From Cunninghamia lanceolata (taxonomy: Eukaryota > Streptophyta > Pinopsida > Cupressales > Cupressaceae): a stretch of DNA of 64,000 bases. Of this stretch, positions 10,413 through 23,529 are shown in pieces. The stretch spans positions 1,952,501 to 2,016,500 of the forward strand of contig BSBN01001362.1 in NCBI GenBank assembly GCA_027924645.1, read 5' to 3'. Under the pieces are notes generated by a model. The model saw nothing but the letters and a program-made list of their open reading frames with translations. It was not told where the DNA came from and did no database searches. Position 1 is the stretch's first letter; each line of letters begins with the position of its first letter. Made by a program: the position numbers and the translations under genes.

Positions 10413-12127
10413 TAAATAGGTTAGGCTTCCTTTCAATAAGTTCCCTTGCACTCTATTGTATTCTCATTAGGAGGATACATGCTTGCTTGTTGTTGTTTTT
10501 TCCTTGGTAGCTCACCCTAGTTATTTTAGCTCCTTTGTTCTTGTTGCAGCCTCTTTTGACCCCATGCCCAGCAGATTGATAAGGCCACTGATCTATTTTT
10601 TTAGCAGGCAAACATCCCTGAGAGGTCACCAAAATGTTGACCCATTTTCCTCTATCCAGAGTCAAACAGTTCACCTTGAAAATCTCCTGGATATCCCTTG
10701 GAATATGGCTCTGTAGGCCTTGATCCCTCCAAATCCTCATGCTCTACCTTCCAAAAATCCCTAATCCCATCTAGAGAATCCTTGCACAAAACCTAGAAAA
10801 ACCTAGAAATCCTTAATCTTCAAATGCCTTCCTTCGTAGGGATTTCCCATCTGCATACTCAGTCATTTTGGTATGGATATCCTAATGAAATCATCTGGAT
10901 CTTAGCTAACATCCCATATATTATCTTAATATCATGGACCTTAGCTAAGGTCTCGATATCCCCTTCATATTCAGACCTTAGTTAATATTTGGATGTTTTC
11001 TAAACATCCAGATCTTAACTAATATCCAGATGTTTTCTAAACATCCAGATCTTAACTAGTATCCAGGTCCTTTGCGAATGTGCATACCCTTGTGAATATG
11101 ATGATGACATCATCTAGATATTGGCTAATATCTGGATCCTTCTTAATATCCATGACTTTGCAAATGTCTCGATGACATCATCTGGACCCCCTCCCTAAAG
11201 AAATGCATATGACGATGATGTCATCCGGACATTTTGCCTTCGGCATTGACACAGCATCCTAATGACATCATCCAGATCTCCTCTTCAATGAAGTTCTTCA
11301 TGCTGATGAAATCATCAAGATATTCATAAAAATCATCTAAATCTTAAGTTAGAACCCATATATTAAAAGTTAATACCCATGCGGATGACAGTTTCTCCAT
11401 GCTGTGAAGGAAAACTTGATGGGTGCATCCGGATATCGCATAGCCCGCAGACCGCCTAAGACTGACATCACATTCCTTCTACAGGGTTGTGAATGAAGAC
11501 AACTATAAAGTATATTGGGGGCCCATGGCCATAGATAGATGACTCTGTCAGACGAAGCATATAGCATCATGTGTTAAGGGATGAAGAAGTGGAGCTGCGA
11601 CATTGAAGATAGAATGGTGGCGCGGTGTCGCAGGTGAATCTCGCTCATGGGAAAGATCCTATGCACGATCTTGAGATGATGACACGTGGATATCCATATG
11701 CCTGTTGACTACAACTTTGACTACAGATGTCTCTAGATCATCTTGAGGAATTTCTACATGATCCAAAAGGCAAAATTGCTTAGAATTTCCTCCTCTTTCA
11801 TTTGGCAGGATTTTTTGGGGGATATTCTCACTTTCAAAACATGATCCAAGTATCATGATCTAGATGTGCACATCTAGATATCATGATAACTGTCGATTGA
11901 GGAAGGATATGCAGGCTCGGTCGGTAAGACGTCGAGCAGCGACTCACTTGAAGTGTTGCAGAGGCAGATATTTTGCATTGATTTGAGTTGGTGAGCTCTA
12001 CAGACGAATTCAAGAAGGATGGCACAGTTCTTCAATGTGAAGGGACTTAAGTGGCTAAATAGTAGATCTTTTGGTGGTTGGCGATGAATTTTGGGCTTTC
12101 TTCTTCAATGCTGTATCCTCTCTTGTG
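10413..12127. other. No gene; degenerate short repeats around 10870-11360
   Basis: The section 10870-11360 is built of variants of catcYRgatcttarctaayat with repeated gatgacatcatc. It includes a 37-bp direct repeat (10992 and 11029) whose unit starts with a small palindrome, ggatgttttctaaacatcc (10991-11009). No recognisable protein. It probably belongs to the retroelement represented by the integrase fragment. Confidence 0.5.
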
Positions 12128-12960
12128 TATGGGCAACCTTTCGTAGTGTTGTAGGTTTGCCAAAGCCATGGGTTCTGTCGCCATCACTATTTGTTCTTGA
12201 CTCTGCATTGATGACAACATTGGTGACCTTGGATCCTATGGACCTACTTCAATGCCCTCTACACAAGAATTTGTTATAAAAAGTATTATAATCTTTAGTA
12301 AAAGGAGTTAGCAATTTCTAGGCTATTATGCTACCAAATTCCTTGTAGTCAGACGTCTTAGTACAATTGCAAGATTATCAGAATTTGACTCACTATGCCT
12401 GTAGCTTGGCCTTTGTTGTCTTTTGGTTAATTCACCCATGAATGTAATTGGCTATACTGCATCTTTTCCTGCTGTAAGTTATTTTGCACTGTAATAGTTT
12501 TTGGCCTTCATGATCAATATATTTACAATATCTTGCCTCTCTTATGCTCTAATTTATGTGTTTTACTTGAAGCTATGATCTATTCTATGAGTAAAATGGC
12601 TCCTCTATAGGTTGGATCTTCATCTTGAAGCCTCAATCAGTTCTATAAGTCTATGTGAACCTTCTGTTGTGATTGAGATCATTGTTGTGTCTCTTCCAAG
12701 CTTACTACCACTCATTAAATCTAGTGCATCACCTTTATTTCTATTTAGTTTCTTCCTAACCCTTTTTCCCAACAGTATTAGCACTAGGTTTAGATATTTT
12801 TCTCTAAGCATTAGGCTTAGAATGAGGAACTAGCCTTCTTTGGAGGTCTGATCTCAACTTGCAAGGTCCCACACCTTGAGATCATTCCCATTGTGTCATT
12901 AGAATGCTTGGACTCTCTCCAAATTGGGTGCAATTCTATGTGACAACATATATGATAAAG
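12128..12960. repeat. Right arm of inner inverted repeat
   Basis: Reverse complement of 9012-9825. The interval between the arms (9826-12127, about 2.3 kb) carries the gypsy integrase fragment. Both arms share the same non-coding landmarks, so this is a real inverted duplication and not chance similarity. Confidence 0.75.
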
Positions 12961-15388
12961 CAATTTTAGGAATAGTAGTGGGATGAAAGAAATGGTAAGT
13001 GAGAATCTAGTAGTGTTGTATGAAAGGGCTAGAGATCAATAATTGGTAAGGATTTTTTCCATGACTTGTCTAAGGATCTAGCAATTCAAGATCACTGACT
13101 TTGAGAGAGAAGGGAATCAACTAGATAAATAGAATTGGGAGATTGAGGGATGGAAGTGAAAGATGCTTATGTACTAGTCTAATCTTAGTTCATGTATGAC
13201 AAAAGAAGAGGAAGAAAGGAACCCTAGATCAAAAGGTCAGCCTAAAGTGACTTAGAAGTAGATTAGTAGTAAAAAGGGAGAAGTGGGAACATATTGAGCT
13301 AGCTAAGTGATTTATTTTGCTCTAAGGAAAATTTACCTTTGAGTTGCTTTGATATTGCTTTGAATTTTGTCTCTTAGTATTGCATTCTTTCTCTTTCTTA
13401 ATTTGGACCCATCTCCATAGACTAACCTCATGCAACTAGTAGGGTGCAAGGGATCATAATCAAATATTATACTAGGTAGTTATGCTCATATTTTAAGTTG
13501 AATGTCACCCTTGTAGCTTTGGCTAGAGCCTCCACCTAAGAGTATGGACATATGCATGTGTAAATGAGGAAAGAGAGGAATGTGTGATCCATTATAAGGT
13601 TCTAGTCCAATATCTAAGTACCAAAAATGTGCACATCCCTACATGGCAGTCTGATGATGATGTGGCATTCCAACTCACAACCCTCAAAGTATTTATTATA
13701 CTTCTCTTATCATTATCATGTCTTGATGACACAACCATTAGCCTTTTTAAGTGCCTAACACACCTTGTTCAACCTTCAATTTGACTTTCCAAACCTTTGT
13801 GTTTCACTTATCTGACCCTTTCAAACCTCTTCTTTAGGGTCATCTGGGCAACCAACACTGGTAAAATAGGTGACCCGCTTCGTCAAAGAGGCAACCTTGT
13901 CATGTTTGGAAGTTTGAAGTGACTCTCACTTTTGGCTTTTCTTCTTGATTTTTAACCCATTTTAACTCACATTTTTCCATGCTAACTCGTCATTTTTTTC
14001 ACTTTCTTTTGTGAACTCGTGATTCAATCTTATCTCTTCTTATTTATTTCCCAAATCTCTTTGAGTTCACTCTTCTTTTCTTTTTGTTTTCTTCGATTTT
14101 TCTTCTAGTCTTCTTCTTGTTTCATCTCTATCCTCATGTCTATACCTGGATTGTTTCCCATTTATTATTTAATTAACTCTTTCTTATGATCTTATCCTTT
14201 CATCCTTTCCCTTCCATTTATTCCTACAAATAGCCTTTCACTATTCATTATTTGCACAATGATCATTCAATCCAAGAAGCGAGCAAGCTTCACACACAAG
14301 ACTTAGTGTGCCTTTTATTTCTTTTTGTTTTATTTTAGTTTTAGTAAAGCTTCTACTCTTTCCCTTTAGGAGGTTGTTTTCATTCTTGTCTTACCAAGCT
14401 TATAGTAACTCCCCACTAGAATCCATATCTTCTTCATATCTTCAAAGAAATCACATCATGAATGATGCATGACGCATTCTCACATAAGCTTCTTCAAGCT
14501 TCTTCACAGGATTTTGAGCCTTTTTTCTTTTTATGCTTTAGCTTTAGTAATCCCACTAGCATTTGTATGCTCTCTATAGGACTTCTATTCTCATGACACT
14601 CTTCTTCCACAAGAATAGAGTAATTAGTCCCATTCATCCCTACCTAGTTGGCTTTCCCTAGAAGCGTAGGAATGATTCAGCTGACGCCTTTAGCAAGGGT
14701 ACAATAGATGTGCTGTGTCAAAGTATAACTCACCCATGTTATGTCTGAGTCACATTCTAAACATCATAGAATCACTAAAGAGTTTCAAGTATTGAGATAA
14801 TAGAAGGAAAAGAACATTCATGGACCATATCATGGATTTTATACTTAACATGTAAGATCAAATGGTTATGGATTCCAAGAGATATAAAAGTAGCGGTTAT
14901 AATGAAATTGTGGAGTCACTCAATGTGAAAGATCTAATGACTATGGCAATGAACTCATCATGACAATCTATATAACGAATAAGATGATGAGGTGTGATAG
15001 ACTCAAGGAGAATAATGTAAATGGGAGATGTGCAAGACATGTATGTATGAAGAGGGAGTTAGGCAAATCTCTTGATCATGTTCGTGCATAAACTAAGGAT
15101 GTCAACATCAAGACCTATAATTATTTGTTATGTCCTAGCTACATGATGGAAGATGGGAAAAGAAAGAGAATTTAAGGAAAATATATCCAAGGAAAATAAG
15201 GAAGAAAAAAGAGGATCTAGCTTCAACCAACATGATAGAAAATCTCTAATACTTGCATTGTCCTCAATTTTTGATAGAGAATGCAATAACTTAAAGATAC
15301 AACACATACGAAGGAACTAAGAAACAAAGCATACAAAAAGCTCATGCACAAAAGCAAAGCATAGAAAGGAAAATAGTCACATGGGCCT
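12961..15388. other. No gene recognised; pyrimidine-rich non-coding DNA
   Basis: Short frames only, none with a recognisable domain. About 13920-14650 is strongly T/C-rich with many cttctt and aagcttc strings, and resembles in style the LTR/leader-like stretch at 39900-40400. It is probably retroelement leader or LTR sequence, unassigned. Confidence 0.4.
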
Positions 15389-17315
15389 CTAATATCTATC
15401 ATGTGAAGATTCATTGGCCATGAAATAATCATCTAAAAAGAATATTAGTAAGGCCATCCACATTGACAAGTGGAGTAAGGGTGGACATGGTAAAAGTGTG
15501 TTGGAGATGCAATAAAACATATTATGAGGTGGAGGTGGAATAGTATGAAGGGATGATGGAGACTGTGTAGAAGGAAGTGGGGATGGACTAGGAGAAGTAA
15601 CATGAGGTGGAGGCCATGGAGGGCAATCAACTATTTGAGGCTTAAGACACAAGATAAGAGTAGATCATCAGTAATCTTGTCCTAAGGTGGAATAGAAGGA
15701 AGGTCATCTTAGCTAGAAGGTGGTTGATGAACAACAATAAAGGTGTGCAAGGCTGACGAAGAGGCATGTTGTGAATTGGGAGGATCATCTTGAATAAAAG
15801 AAGTAGGAGAGTAAGGTAAAGAAGAAAATTAGTGGTAGATGGAGTAGACATTGCATGAAAAGAAGGGGAAGATATGAAAAGGAAGCAAGTCTCTACCAAA
15901 CTACCTTAAGGGTTGGAGGGAAAGGGCTCTTAGCTCTAAGTGTCCAAAAGTAGGAGGTGGGGGATGAGATGGGGGCATAGGAGAAATCAAGAGAAGATAT
16001 CTAGAAGAACATGGAGGTGGAGTAAAAAGAAGAGCTAGAAGTCATGAAGTGGAAAGAGGTGGTAGAGGAGAAGAAGGTGGTTGAGAAGGGGTATGTTAAC
16101 CCAATTACTAAATATTGAAATGGTTGAAGGGGGTGTGTAATATTTAAATGGATGAGGATCAATGTGAATGGTATAGACTTTATCATAATATGAATACTTC
16201 AATTATTGGTGTAGGGTAGAAGGTATAGCTTGCATATTGATCCATGGTCTCCCCAAAATGTTATATGATAACTCACCAACATCACATGGAATAATGTATC
16301 AAGAGTAACTAGGTTAATGGTGATAGGAAGAATGATTCTACCACACATATCTCTCCAAATATTATCAAATCCCCTAAAAGATATGTTCATTTTATTTACA
16401 GAATTGGGGTCTATGTGGATCTTTTCTAGGAATTGAGGTGTGAAAATATTATAGCCAAATCCATTATCAACAAATGTCTATTTAATGCATGTGTGTTATA
16501 ATAATTAGTGATAATGAGTGGGAGGTCTTTATGTATTTTGGATGGGGTTGGAAGCTTGGATGTGGAAAAAATTATGTCCATATTGTTAATGAGTGAAAGG
16601 AGGGAAGAGAGTTGCTCTGAAGGTATGCTAGGATGGACATAGATGTAGTTAAGAACTTTGTCAAGGGCCTTGTTAATTATAAGAGCTATGTGTGTGAGAA
16701 GGCATAAAATCCTCAAACTATTAGAGGTATGCAAGGGGTGGATCATGCATTAGTGGGTGTAGTAGTGTGGGTACAAGCTATGGTAGAGGTAGGATAAATT
16801 TCAATGTCAAAGGATTGATAATTTATGATTTGAGGTAAAGTGGTGATGAGATTTCCATTGAGTGATCGGGGTAACAACTAATCAATAATAGTCTAAGAGG
16901 AGGTATGATATGTTATGTGTATAGTAGAAGATTGAGTAGATATAGTAAACTCATCAAAGGCAACCCTAATCGAAGGCAAAGAGGGAATGAAAGGGGAAGA
17001 TATAGTAATAGGAAGAGGGGGAGCATCAAGTATGTCATAATAAGGAGGGGAGATGGAGGAAAATGATAGGCTTGAGACATGTGTATTGATGGGAATAAGT
17101 GGTGGAGGGAGAGGTAGGGTAGATGAAGGTGTAGGAATGGAAGAGGTCATATGGGAATAAATATAAGGGAATGAGTTAGCGTCAAAATAAATGGTTTCCA
17201 AAGTGTCTCTAGAAGTAAAGGGACAATCATACGATGGTGTTATACTATCTTGTAAAGGTAAATAAGTAAAGGGATGTGAAACAACATTAGAAATATCTAA
17301 CCTTAAATGACACAA
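15389..17315 (-). pseudogene. Ty3/gypsy polyprotein remnant with aspartic protease domain
   Basis: The clear part is 16200-16500 (minus). It reads NGFGYNIFTPQFLEKIHIDP (active-site segment, with DNG-F-G near the place of D-S/T-G), then GRIILPITINLV, TLFHVMLVSYH and, after a one-base frame change, YNILGRPWINMQAIPSTLHQ. This is the flap-to-end signature (LLGRPWxxxxxAxPSTLHQ) of plant gypsy proteases. The flanking frames (16893-17315 and 15389-15899) are proline/serine/threonine-rich and may be the linker parts of the same polyprotein, but I cannot assign them. Multiple frameshifts make it inactive. The most upstream codons lie inside the inverted-duplication arm. Confidence 0.6.
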
Positions 17316-18878
17316 AATCTACATACACTTATATAAAATTATATATTGAATCTAGAATGTGCAATTAAATGATTAACCTAACATGGACAAAAGATAATAC
17401 AATTAATCCAAACAAAATAACTATATAAAATGGCAAGGGTAATTGTGAGCCCTCCTCTCCCATTTCCTGCCAGTCAAGCATCTTTCCATTTACTTGATGT
17501 GTTCCTCACCTTTTATTTTTCTCTTTATCACCTCCTCCTCCAACATTTCATTTCATACATATGTAGGTTTATGAAAACAATTCAATTAAATGTCCATGTT
17601 ATCATAAAATAAGTCTTTGACAAATACCCAACAGTGTATATAAATAGTGATATCCATTGCACTCTATGCATCTCAGTCTATGAAGATAACATCATAGTCT
17701 AGATTACCAAATATTCAAAACAAAAACATTGAACATCCTTCATTATTAGTGTAGGTTTGACATGGTGCACATTATTATAGTGCGAGCCTATTTTTCTAAT
17801 CACTTCATTTAGCGTGACCAATAATCTCCACAAGAGCATTCTACCTATTTAAAATGATGGAAATAGTTTGCATCTCTCACAACAATTTCTCTTGCAACAA
17901 TCTTGGAGATAAATTTAATTGTAGTGTGCTAATCAACACATACTAGAAGGTTCTTAACAACTCTAATAATTGTTCTAGGGAGCATGTCTAACAAACCAAA
18001 AGCAATTGCCAACTTTTCACTATGGTGGCAGAGAAATAATTCTTTTTCCTCCTTTACACATCACTAAGTAAATGTCTTGAACTTGGAGAATGCCATGTTG
18101 CCTTCATCTCCCAAGCCAATTTCTCCAACTTTGCATAGATCTTCTATGTTTGTTGATGCGATCTATCTACTACACAAAAAGCATGTGCCATTTTATGGCC
18201 TTCAATCCAACTATGTCTAGGGATCTTTTTAATTCCTTTTATCTTTTATCAATCTCCTTACCATTTGAACCTCACACCACCTGCCCACTTATGCATAGAT
18301 GTTTGAGAGAAGAACATAAGTCACAACATTTTTAGGATCCAAATAAAAAAGCAACGTTGCTGTAAATACTCCTAAGCCTATATCCATATGTGATCTACAG
18401 GCACCAAGAAAACACATCCACACAACCACCACAAGTTTAATTGGCATCTTAAATATAAAGTTTAGGGTGTCTTCAAGATACCCAACATGAGCAAGAAGGT
18501 CAACCATGCACACATAATGATCAATTGTAGGTGTAATGCTATAGGGGTTACTCGTGCGATTGAAGTATGTACAACCCTCATCCACTGAACCTGAATGGTT
18601 GCATGCACATAGAACACAAGAAAAACTTATAATGTCATAATATGTTCCAATATGCTTCAGTAATTCAAACATTTTGAAAGCATCCTTACAAAATCCATTT
18701 TATACATACCCTACAATCATCTCATTCCATGAAACTACATTTCTTTGACACACTTTGTCAAACAGTTCGTGTACCATATCTATGCTTCCACATTGCATAC
18801 ATGTCTACCAGAGCGGTTGCAACTACAACATCGGACAAAAATCTTCTATCCTTTATGCTTTGATGGATGTCCATACAA
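17265..18878 (-). repeat. Right arm of the large inverted duplication
   Basis: Reverse complement of 6131-7768. It ends at 18878 within PPR coding homology (catccatcaaagc in copy 1 at about 6137). The arms are separated by about 9.5 kb that contains the inner inverted pair. Confidence 0.8.
17826..18878 (-). pseudogene. DYW-type PPR protein pseudogene (copy 2)
   Basis: Minus strand. The longest open piece (18289-18672) has FSCVLCACNHSGSVDEG, ITPTIDHYVCMVDLLAHVGYL, VWMCFLGACRSHMDIGLGV and YVLLSNIYA, which is the PPR/E-region signature and is better preserved than in copy 1. The DYW end follows in other frames. CSCGDYW is preserved near 17826-17845 but is again preceded by the same TAG codon (17845-17847). 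The 5' end is cut at 18878. It is a pseudogene, inverted relative to copy 1. Sharing the TAG suggests that the lesion predates the duplication. Confidence 0.85.
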
Positions 18879-20521
18879 TTTTTTTTACACCTAATTTTAA
18901 TTTTAAGTTTTTATAAAATACATATTTATAAGAAAGACAATATATTATTGTTTGTGAACATTATTCATCACTTTTACGAACTTAAAATAATCAACAACAT
19001 GTGCTTTATATAATGTGATGTCATTGCATACGTAAGAGAAGCACGGATAGATAATGATTGAAGTTAGACTGAAAAATAACACACTTTGTCTCTCTATCAT
19101 TGATGTATTGTAGTTTGTCTCTATCAATAGTGAGTGAGTGAGCCAGCTAATCTGGATCTCCCGACATGATTGTAAGTTTCAACTATTTGCATGCAACTGA
19201 GCATACCCCCCAAATCTCTAGCTTTCTAATGAAATAAACTATATTTCTGGCCTAGCAATTTGTTTGTTTTATTTGGCAAGGGTTGTTTCTTTCTTTTGGA
19301 AGACGGATTCCTTTTATTCTACTTTATTTTAAATACAAATTAGAATCCCACCAAGAGACGTAAGCCATGTGGACAAGGCATCTATGTTGATAGAACATGT
19401 TTACCTCTAGATGTATGGGACTCTACATGATAATTAGGGAAATGAATTAATATAATTGTAAAGGAAAATACAATTTTCATATAGTAAACTAAATAATTTT
19501 GCAAGCAAATTAAGTATAATTGATGGTTGGGGATGATAAAGTATGTAAATTAGTGTTATATTAAGAAATTAAATGTAAAGGGATTAGTTATTTAGGTTGT
19601 GGAACAGTGATAAAGATTAAAAAAAAAAAATTGATGTAGCGTAAAATTCAGTTGTCTAGTACATAAAGCCCTCAAATTTTGTACAAGTCAATTCCATAAT
19701 TATGGATCAATTCTACACCACACAGTTTTGATTTGGCATAATGCAAACATTTGTTATTTGATTCGTTGAAATCTTTGTTCTTTATTGATAATAAGGACTC
19801 ATGTTATTTATAAATACCTTCGGGAAGTTGTTGAATCACAAAGACCAAGTTCTCCTAGGTCGACCCCTTTGATTAGACCAACTTTATGGTTGTGACAAAG
19901 ATCAGTAGACAATAGGAAGCATGCAATTGATCTAGATGGTGATTTTAATGCAATTCTTTTTAGTGCTCCAAACAGAAGTGTTCATATGAATGTTCCTGGT
20001 TGTACGCTCTAGGATTTTGAATAATTCCAAGATATGTTATAATGCTCAATGAATGTCTTTAATTACCAAGTGATAATGAATCATCTCACAACCATGTACC
20101 AAGTTAGCTCCCAATAGTCATGAGGAAAGGGTGGGAGTCAACAGTTTGAATTTTAAAATTTTAAATTTTGGGTCAGATATATACACTGGGCATGATTGCT
20201 CTTGCACACTACAAAAATCACCCAAGATAGGGAATATAGAATCTTAGGATAAAAAATGAATATATAGAAGTGTGGGCTAATACATGAGTGGAATGTACAT
20301 GGGAATCAATTAGTGCAAATAAGGTTAAGATCAGGGATAACTTTAAGGAACTCCCCTTAAAAAAACCTATAAAATCTTGGCGAATCCTAGGCATAGGTAG
20401 TATTTTTGTGGCAAATTTATGCGTATTTTGGAGGGAAAAATAATTTCATTGGTGAATTTTTCAGATTTCTACACTTTGGTGGTGAATTATAGATTGAGTT
20501 TTGTTGGTGAATTATACTTGT
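18879..20521. repeat. Intergenic; 19262-20345 is a long direct repeat of 32165-33272
   Basis: No gene. About 1.1 kb (19262-20345) is repeated in the same orientation at 32165-33272, with landmarks ccttttattctac, taagccatgtgga, ggcatctatgttgat, aagttctcctaggtc and tgaggaaagggtgggag. By eye it is about 80-85% identical with indels. The second copy abuts a gypsy RT fragment, so this may be an LTR or leader of an old retroelement. Confidence 0.7.
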
Positions 20522-22606
20522 TTAGTGTTAGGTTTAGGGTTAAAATTAGAACTATGTTTAGGGTTAGAGTTAGGGTTAAAATTAGAGGTATGTTTAGGGT
20601 TAGAGTTACAGTTGAAATTAGAGGTATGTACAGAGTTAGAGTTAGGGTTAGGGTTAGGGTTAGAGTTAGGGTTGGAGTTAGAATTAGGGTTAGAGTTAGA
20701 ATTAGGGTTACTATTTGAATTAGGTAAGAATTAGACTTGTAGTTAGAATTAGGGTTAGAATTAAGGTAATTGTTAGAATTAGGGGTAGGGTTAGGGTTAG
20801 AATTTGGGTTACCATTAAGATTAAGGTTAGAGTTAAGGTTAGGATTAGAATTAGGGTTAGGTTTATTTCTTGAATTACGATTAGAATGAAAGTTATGTGT
20901 TAGGGTTAGGGATAGGGTTAGAATTAAGCTCATGTTTAAAAGTAATATCAAGGTTACAATTAGAGTTAGGCTTACAATTAGGGTTAGAAATAGGGTTAGA
21001 GTTAAGGTTATAGTAATGGTTATATGCTTAGAATAAGAGTTAGAATTAGGGTTCCTAGGGTTAGTATTAGGGTTAGGTTGAGGGTAAAGGATAGTGCTAG
21101 AGGTAGGGTGAGGTTTAGAATTAGGATTAGGTTTAGAACTAGGATTACAATTAAAATTAGGGTTACAAAATTAGGGTAAGAATTAGAGTTATAGTTAGGG
21201 TTAATGTTAGAATTATTGTTAGGATTAGGGGTATGGTTAGGGTTAGGGTTAGAATCATAGTTAGAATTACTATTAGTTTAAGGGTTACGATTAGGGTTAG
21301 GGTTAGAATTAAGGTATAGTTAGGGTAGAACTGGGGTTAGGATTAGAATTAGGGTTAGAGTTACAATAGGGTTGGGATTAGGGTTCAAGTTAGAATTAGG
21401 AATACAAATTATTACAATTAGGGTCTAGAAATAGGGTTTAGGTTAGGAGTAGGGTTAGAAATATGATTAGAATTAGGGTTAGGGTCAAGGTTAAAATTAG
21501 GGTTAGTATTGGCCTAAATGTTGGGGTTAAGGTTGTAGTTAGAATTAGTGTTAGAATTAGGGTTAGGATTAGAGTTAGAATTATGGTTAGGGTTAGGGTT
21601 AGGGTTATGATTGGAATTAGTGTTAAAATTAAGGTTGGAGTTAGGGTTTAGGTTAGAATTAGGGTTAGGGTTGGGGTTAGAATTAGGGTTAGTAGTGGCC
21701 TAAACATTAGGGTTAGCGTTAGGGTTAAGGTCGGGTTAGAATTATAGTTAGAATCATGGTTAGTATTAGGGATACAACTAGGGTTAGGGTTACAATTACA
21801 TTTAGGAATAGGGCTAGAAGTAGGGATAGTGATAGAGTTAGGGTTAGGGTTGGGTTAGAATTATGTTTTTATTAAAATTGGGGTTAGAATTATAGTTAAA
21901 ATTATGGTTAACTAGTATTTGGGATATAATTAGGGTTAGGGTTAGAATTAGGGATAGCGATAGAGTTAAAGGGTTAGGGATAGAATTAGATTTAGGGTTG
22001 AGGTTCAAGTTAGAATTAGGGTTAGAAAGATAGTTAGGTTTAGGGTTGGGGATAAAATTTGGGTTAGAATTACAATTAGGGTTGGGTTTAGGGTTCAGGT
22101 TAGAATTAGGGTTATAGATTATTAAATTAGGGTCTAGAATTAGGGTTTAGGATAGGAACTTAAGGTTAGAACTATGATTAGACTAGGGTTAGGTTTGGGT
22201 TTAGAATTAGGGTTAGTATTGACCTAAATGTTAGGGTTAGGATTATAATTAGAATTAGTGCTAGAATTAGGGTTAGGATTAGTGTTAGAATTAGGGTTAG
22301 TATTAGCATTAGGGTTATAGTTAGAATTAGGGTTGGGGTTAGGGTTTAGGTTAGAATTAGAATTAGTGTTGGGGTTAGAATTAGGGGTAGTATTGGCCTA
22401 AATGGTAGGGTTAGTGTTAGGGTTAGGATTGTGTTAGAATTATGTTTTGATTAGAATCAAGGTTAGAATTAAAGTTAGAATCATGGTTAGTATTAGGGAT
22501 ACAATTAGGGTTAGGGTTATAGTTACATTTACGGATAGGGTTAGAATTAGGGATAGCAATAGAGTTAAGGTTATGGATAGAATTAGGGTTAGGTTTATTT
22601 CTTGAA
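20522..22606 (+). repeat. Interstitial telomere-like array, hexameric (TTAGGG/TTAGAA/TTAGAG variants)
   Basis: About 2.1 kb is made almost wholly of 6-bp units of the form RTTAGR: GTTAGG, GTTAGA, ATTAGG, ATTAGA, often in pairs as gggttagaattagggttag. Units drift in length and point mutations are frequent. Plus-strand register is (TTAGGG)n, the vertebrate-type telomere unit, whereas most plants use TTTAGGG. It lies inside the window, not at a chromosome end. Long frames of alternating Val-Arg or Leu-Thr here are products of the repeat, not genes. Confidence 0.9.
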
Positions 22607-22611
22607 TGTAA

Positions 22612-23260
22612 TGTCCCCTTCTATGCAGATCAACTTTTTTCATATCTTGCACACAAATTCAACTTGCACAAAGAGAACATTAGGACATAATTCATTTCTA
22701 TATCTTAGTCATCACATAAATTCATATTCTTCTATTATTCATTAAAGTTAGGATCATATATCTTTGCATATTCCTATCACATTCATCATAATAAACATTT
22801 CTTCTTTTTCATAAGGATAGTGAGATAGGTATGAGTGACTATCATGGGCTTGGTATTCCTTTGTCTTAAGTGGGAATAATCCACATCTTAGGCAAAGGCC
22901 TTCATATATCTTTGGGTGCGACCTCAAAGCCTTCATAAGTAATCCTTAGGTTTTACCCTAAGGCCTTCATATATAATCCTTAGGTTTTACCCTAAGGCCA
23001 TATTAATCTTTAGGTATTAACCCAAAGCCTTCTCCTTAGGTTATTAGCCTAAGGGCATTAATAATCTTTAGGTGTTACCCTAAAGCCTTCTCCTTAGGTT
23101 ATTAGCCTAAGGCCATTAATAATCTTTAGGTGTTACCCTAAAGCCTTCTCCTTAGGTTATTTGCCTAAGGCCATTAATAATCTTTAGGTGTTACCCTAAA
23201 GCCTTCTCCTTTGGTTCTTAGCCTAAGGCCTTCTTGAATAGAATTAGAATTTTTTTTTTA
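22612..23260. repeat. LTR-like fragment with hairpin minisatellite
   Basis: It starts with tgtaatgtccccttct, identical to the complement of the 3' terminus of the LTR element at 25261-29294, suggesting a related LTR in minus orientation with an unresolved far end. About 22940-23235 is a minisatellite of about 61-bp units. Each unit contains two short hairpins, ccttaggttattagcctaagg and ctttaggtgttaccctaaag. No coding. Confidence 0.55.
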
Positions 23261-23529
23261 TCATAGTATTGTATGTTGACGAAATTTTATTAATTTTTAA
23301 CAATATGACAATGATAGTTTAGTTAAGTCTTAGTTATCTTCACAATTTAACGTGAAACATTTTTGTACTACAAAATTTATTTTAGGCATGGAAATTAAAA
23401 GGGATTGTACAAACGTAAAATTGTGGTTACATCAAAATAAATATGTTGAATTGATTTTGTAGAGATTTAGGATGTAGGACATTGAAACATGTGAGTACTC
23501 CATTTCATGTTGATAAAAAAAATTATCCA

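Noticed and set aside
20419..22652. Open frames with long Val-Arg, Leu-Glu or Leu-Thr alternation on both strands
   Set aside because: They are translations of the hexameric telomere-like repeat; no start context or domain supports a gene.
22940..23235. CRISPR-like array
   Set aside because: The units are contiguous tandem repeats with no unique spacers, in plant nuclear DNA.
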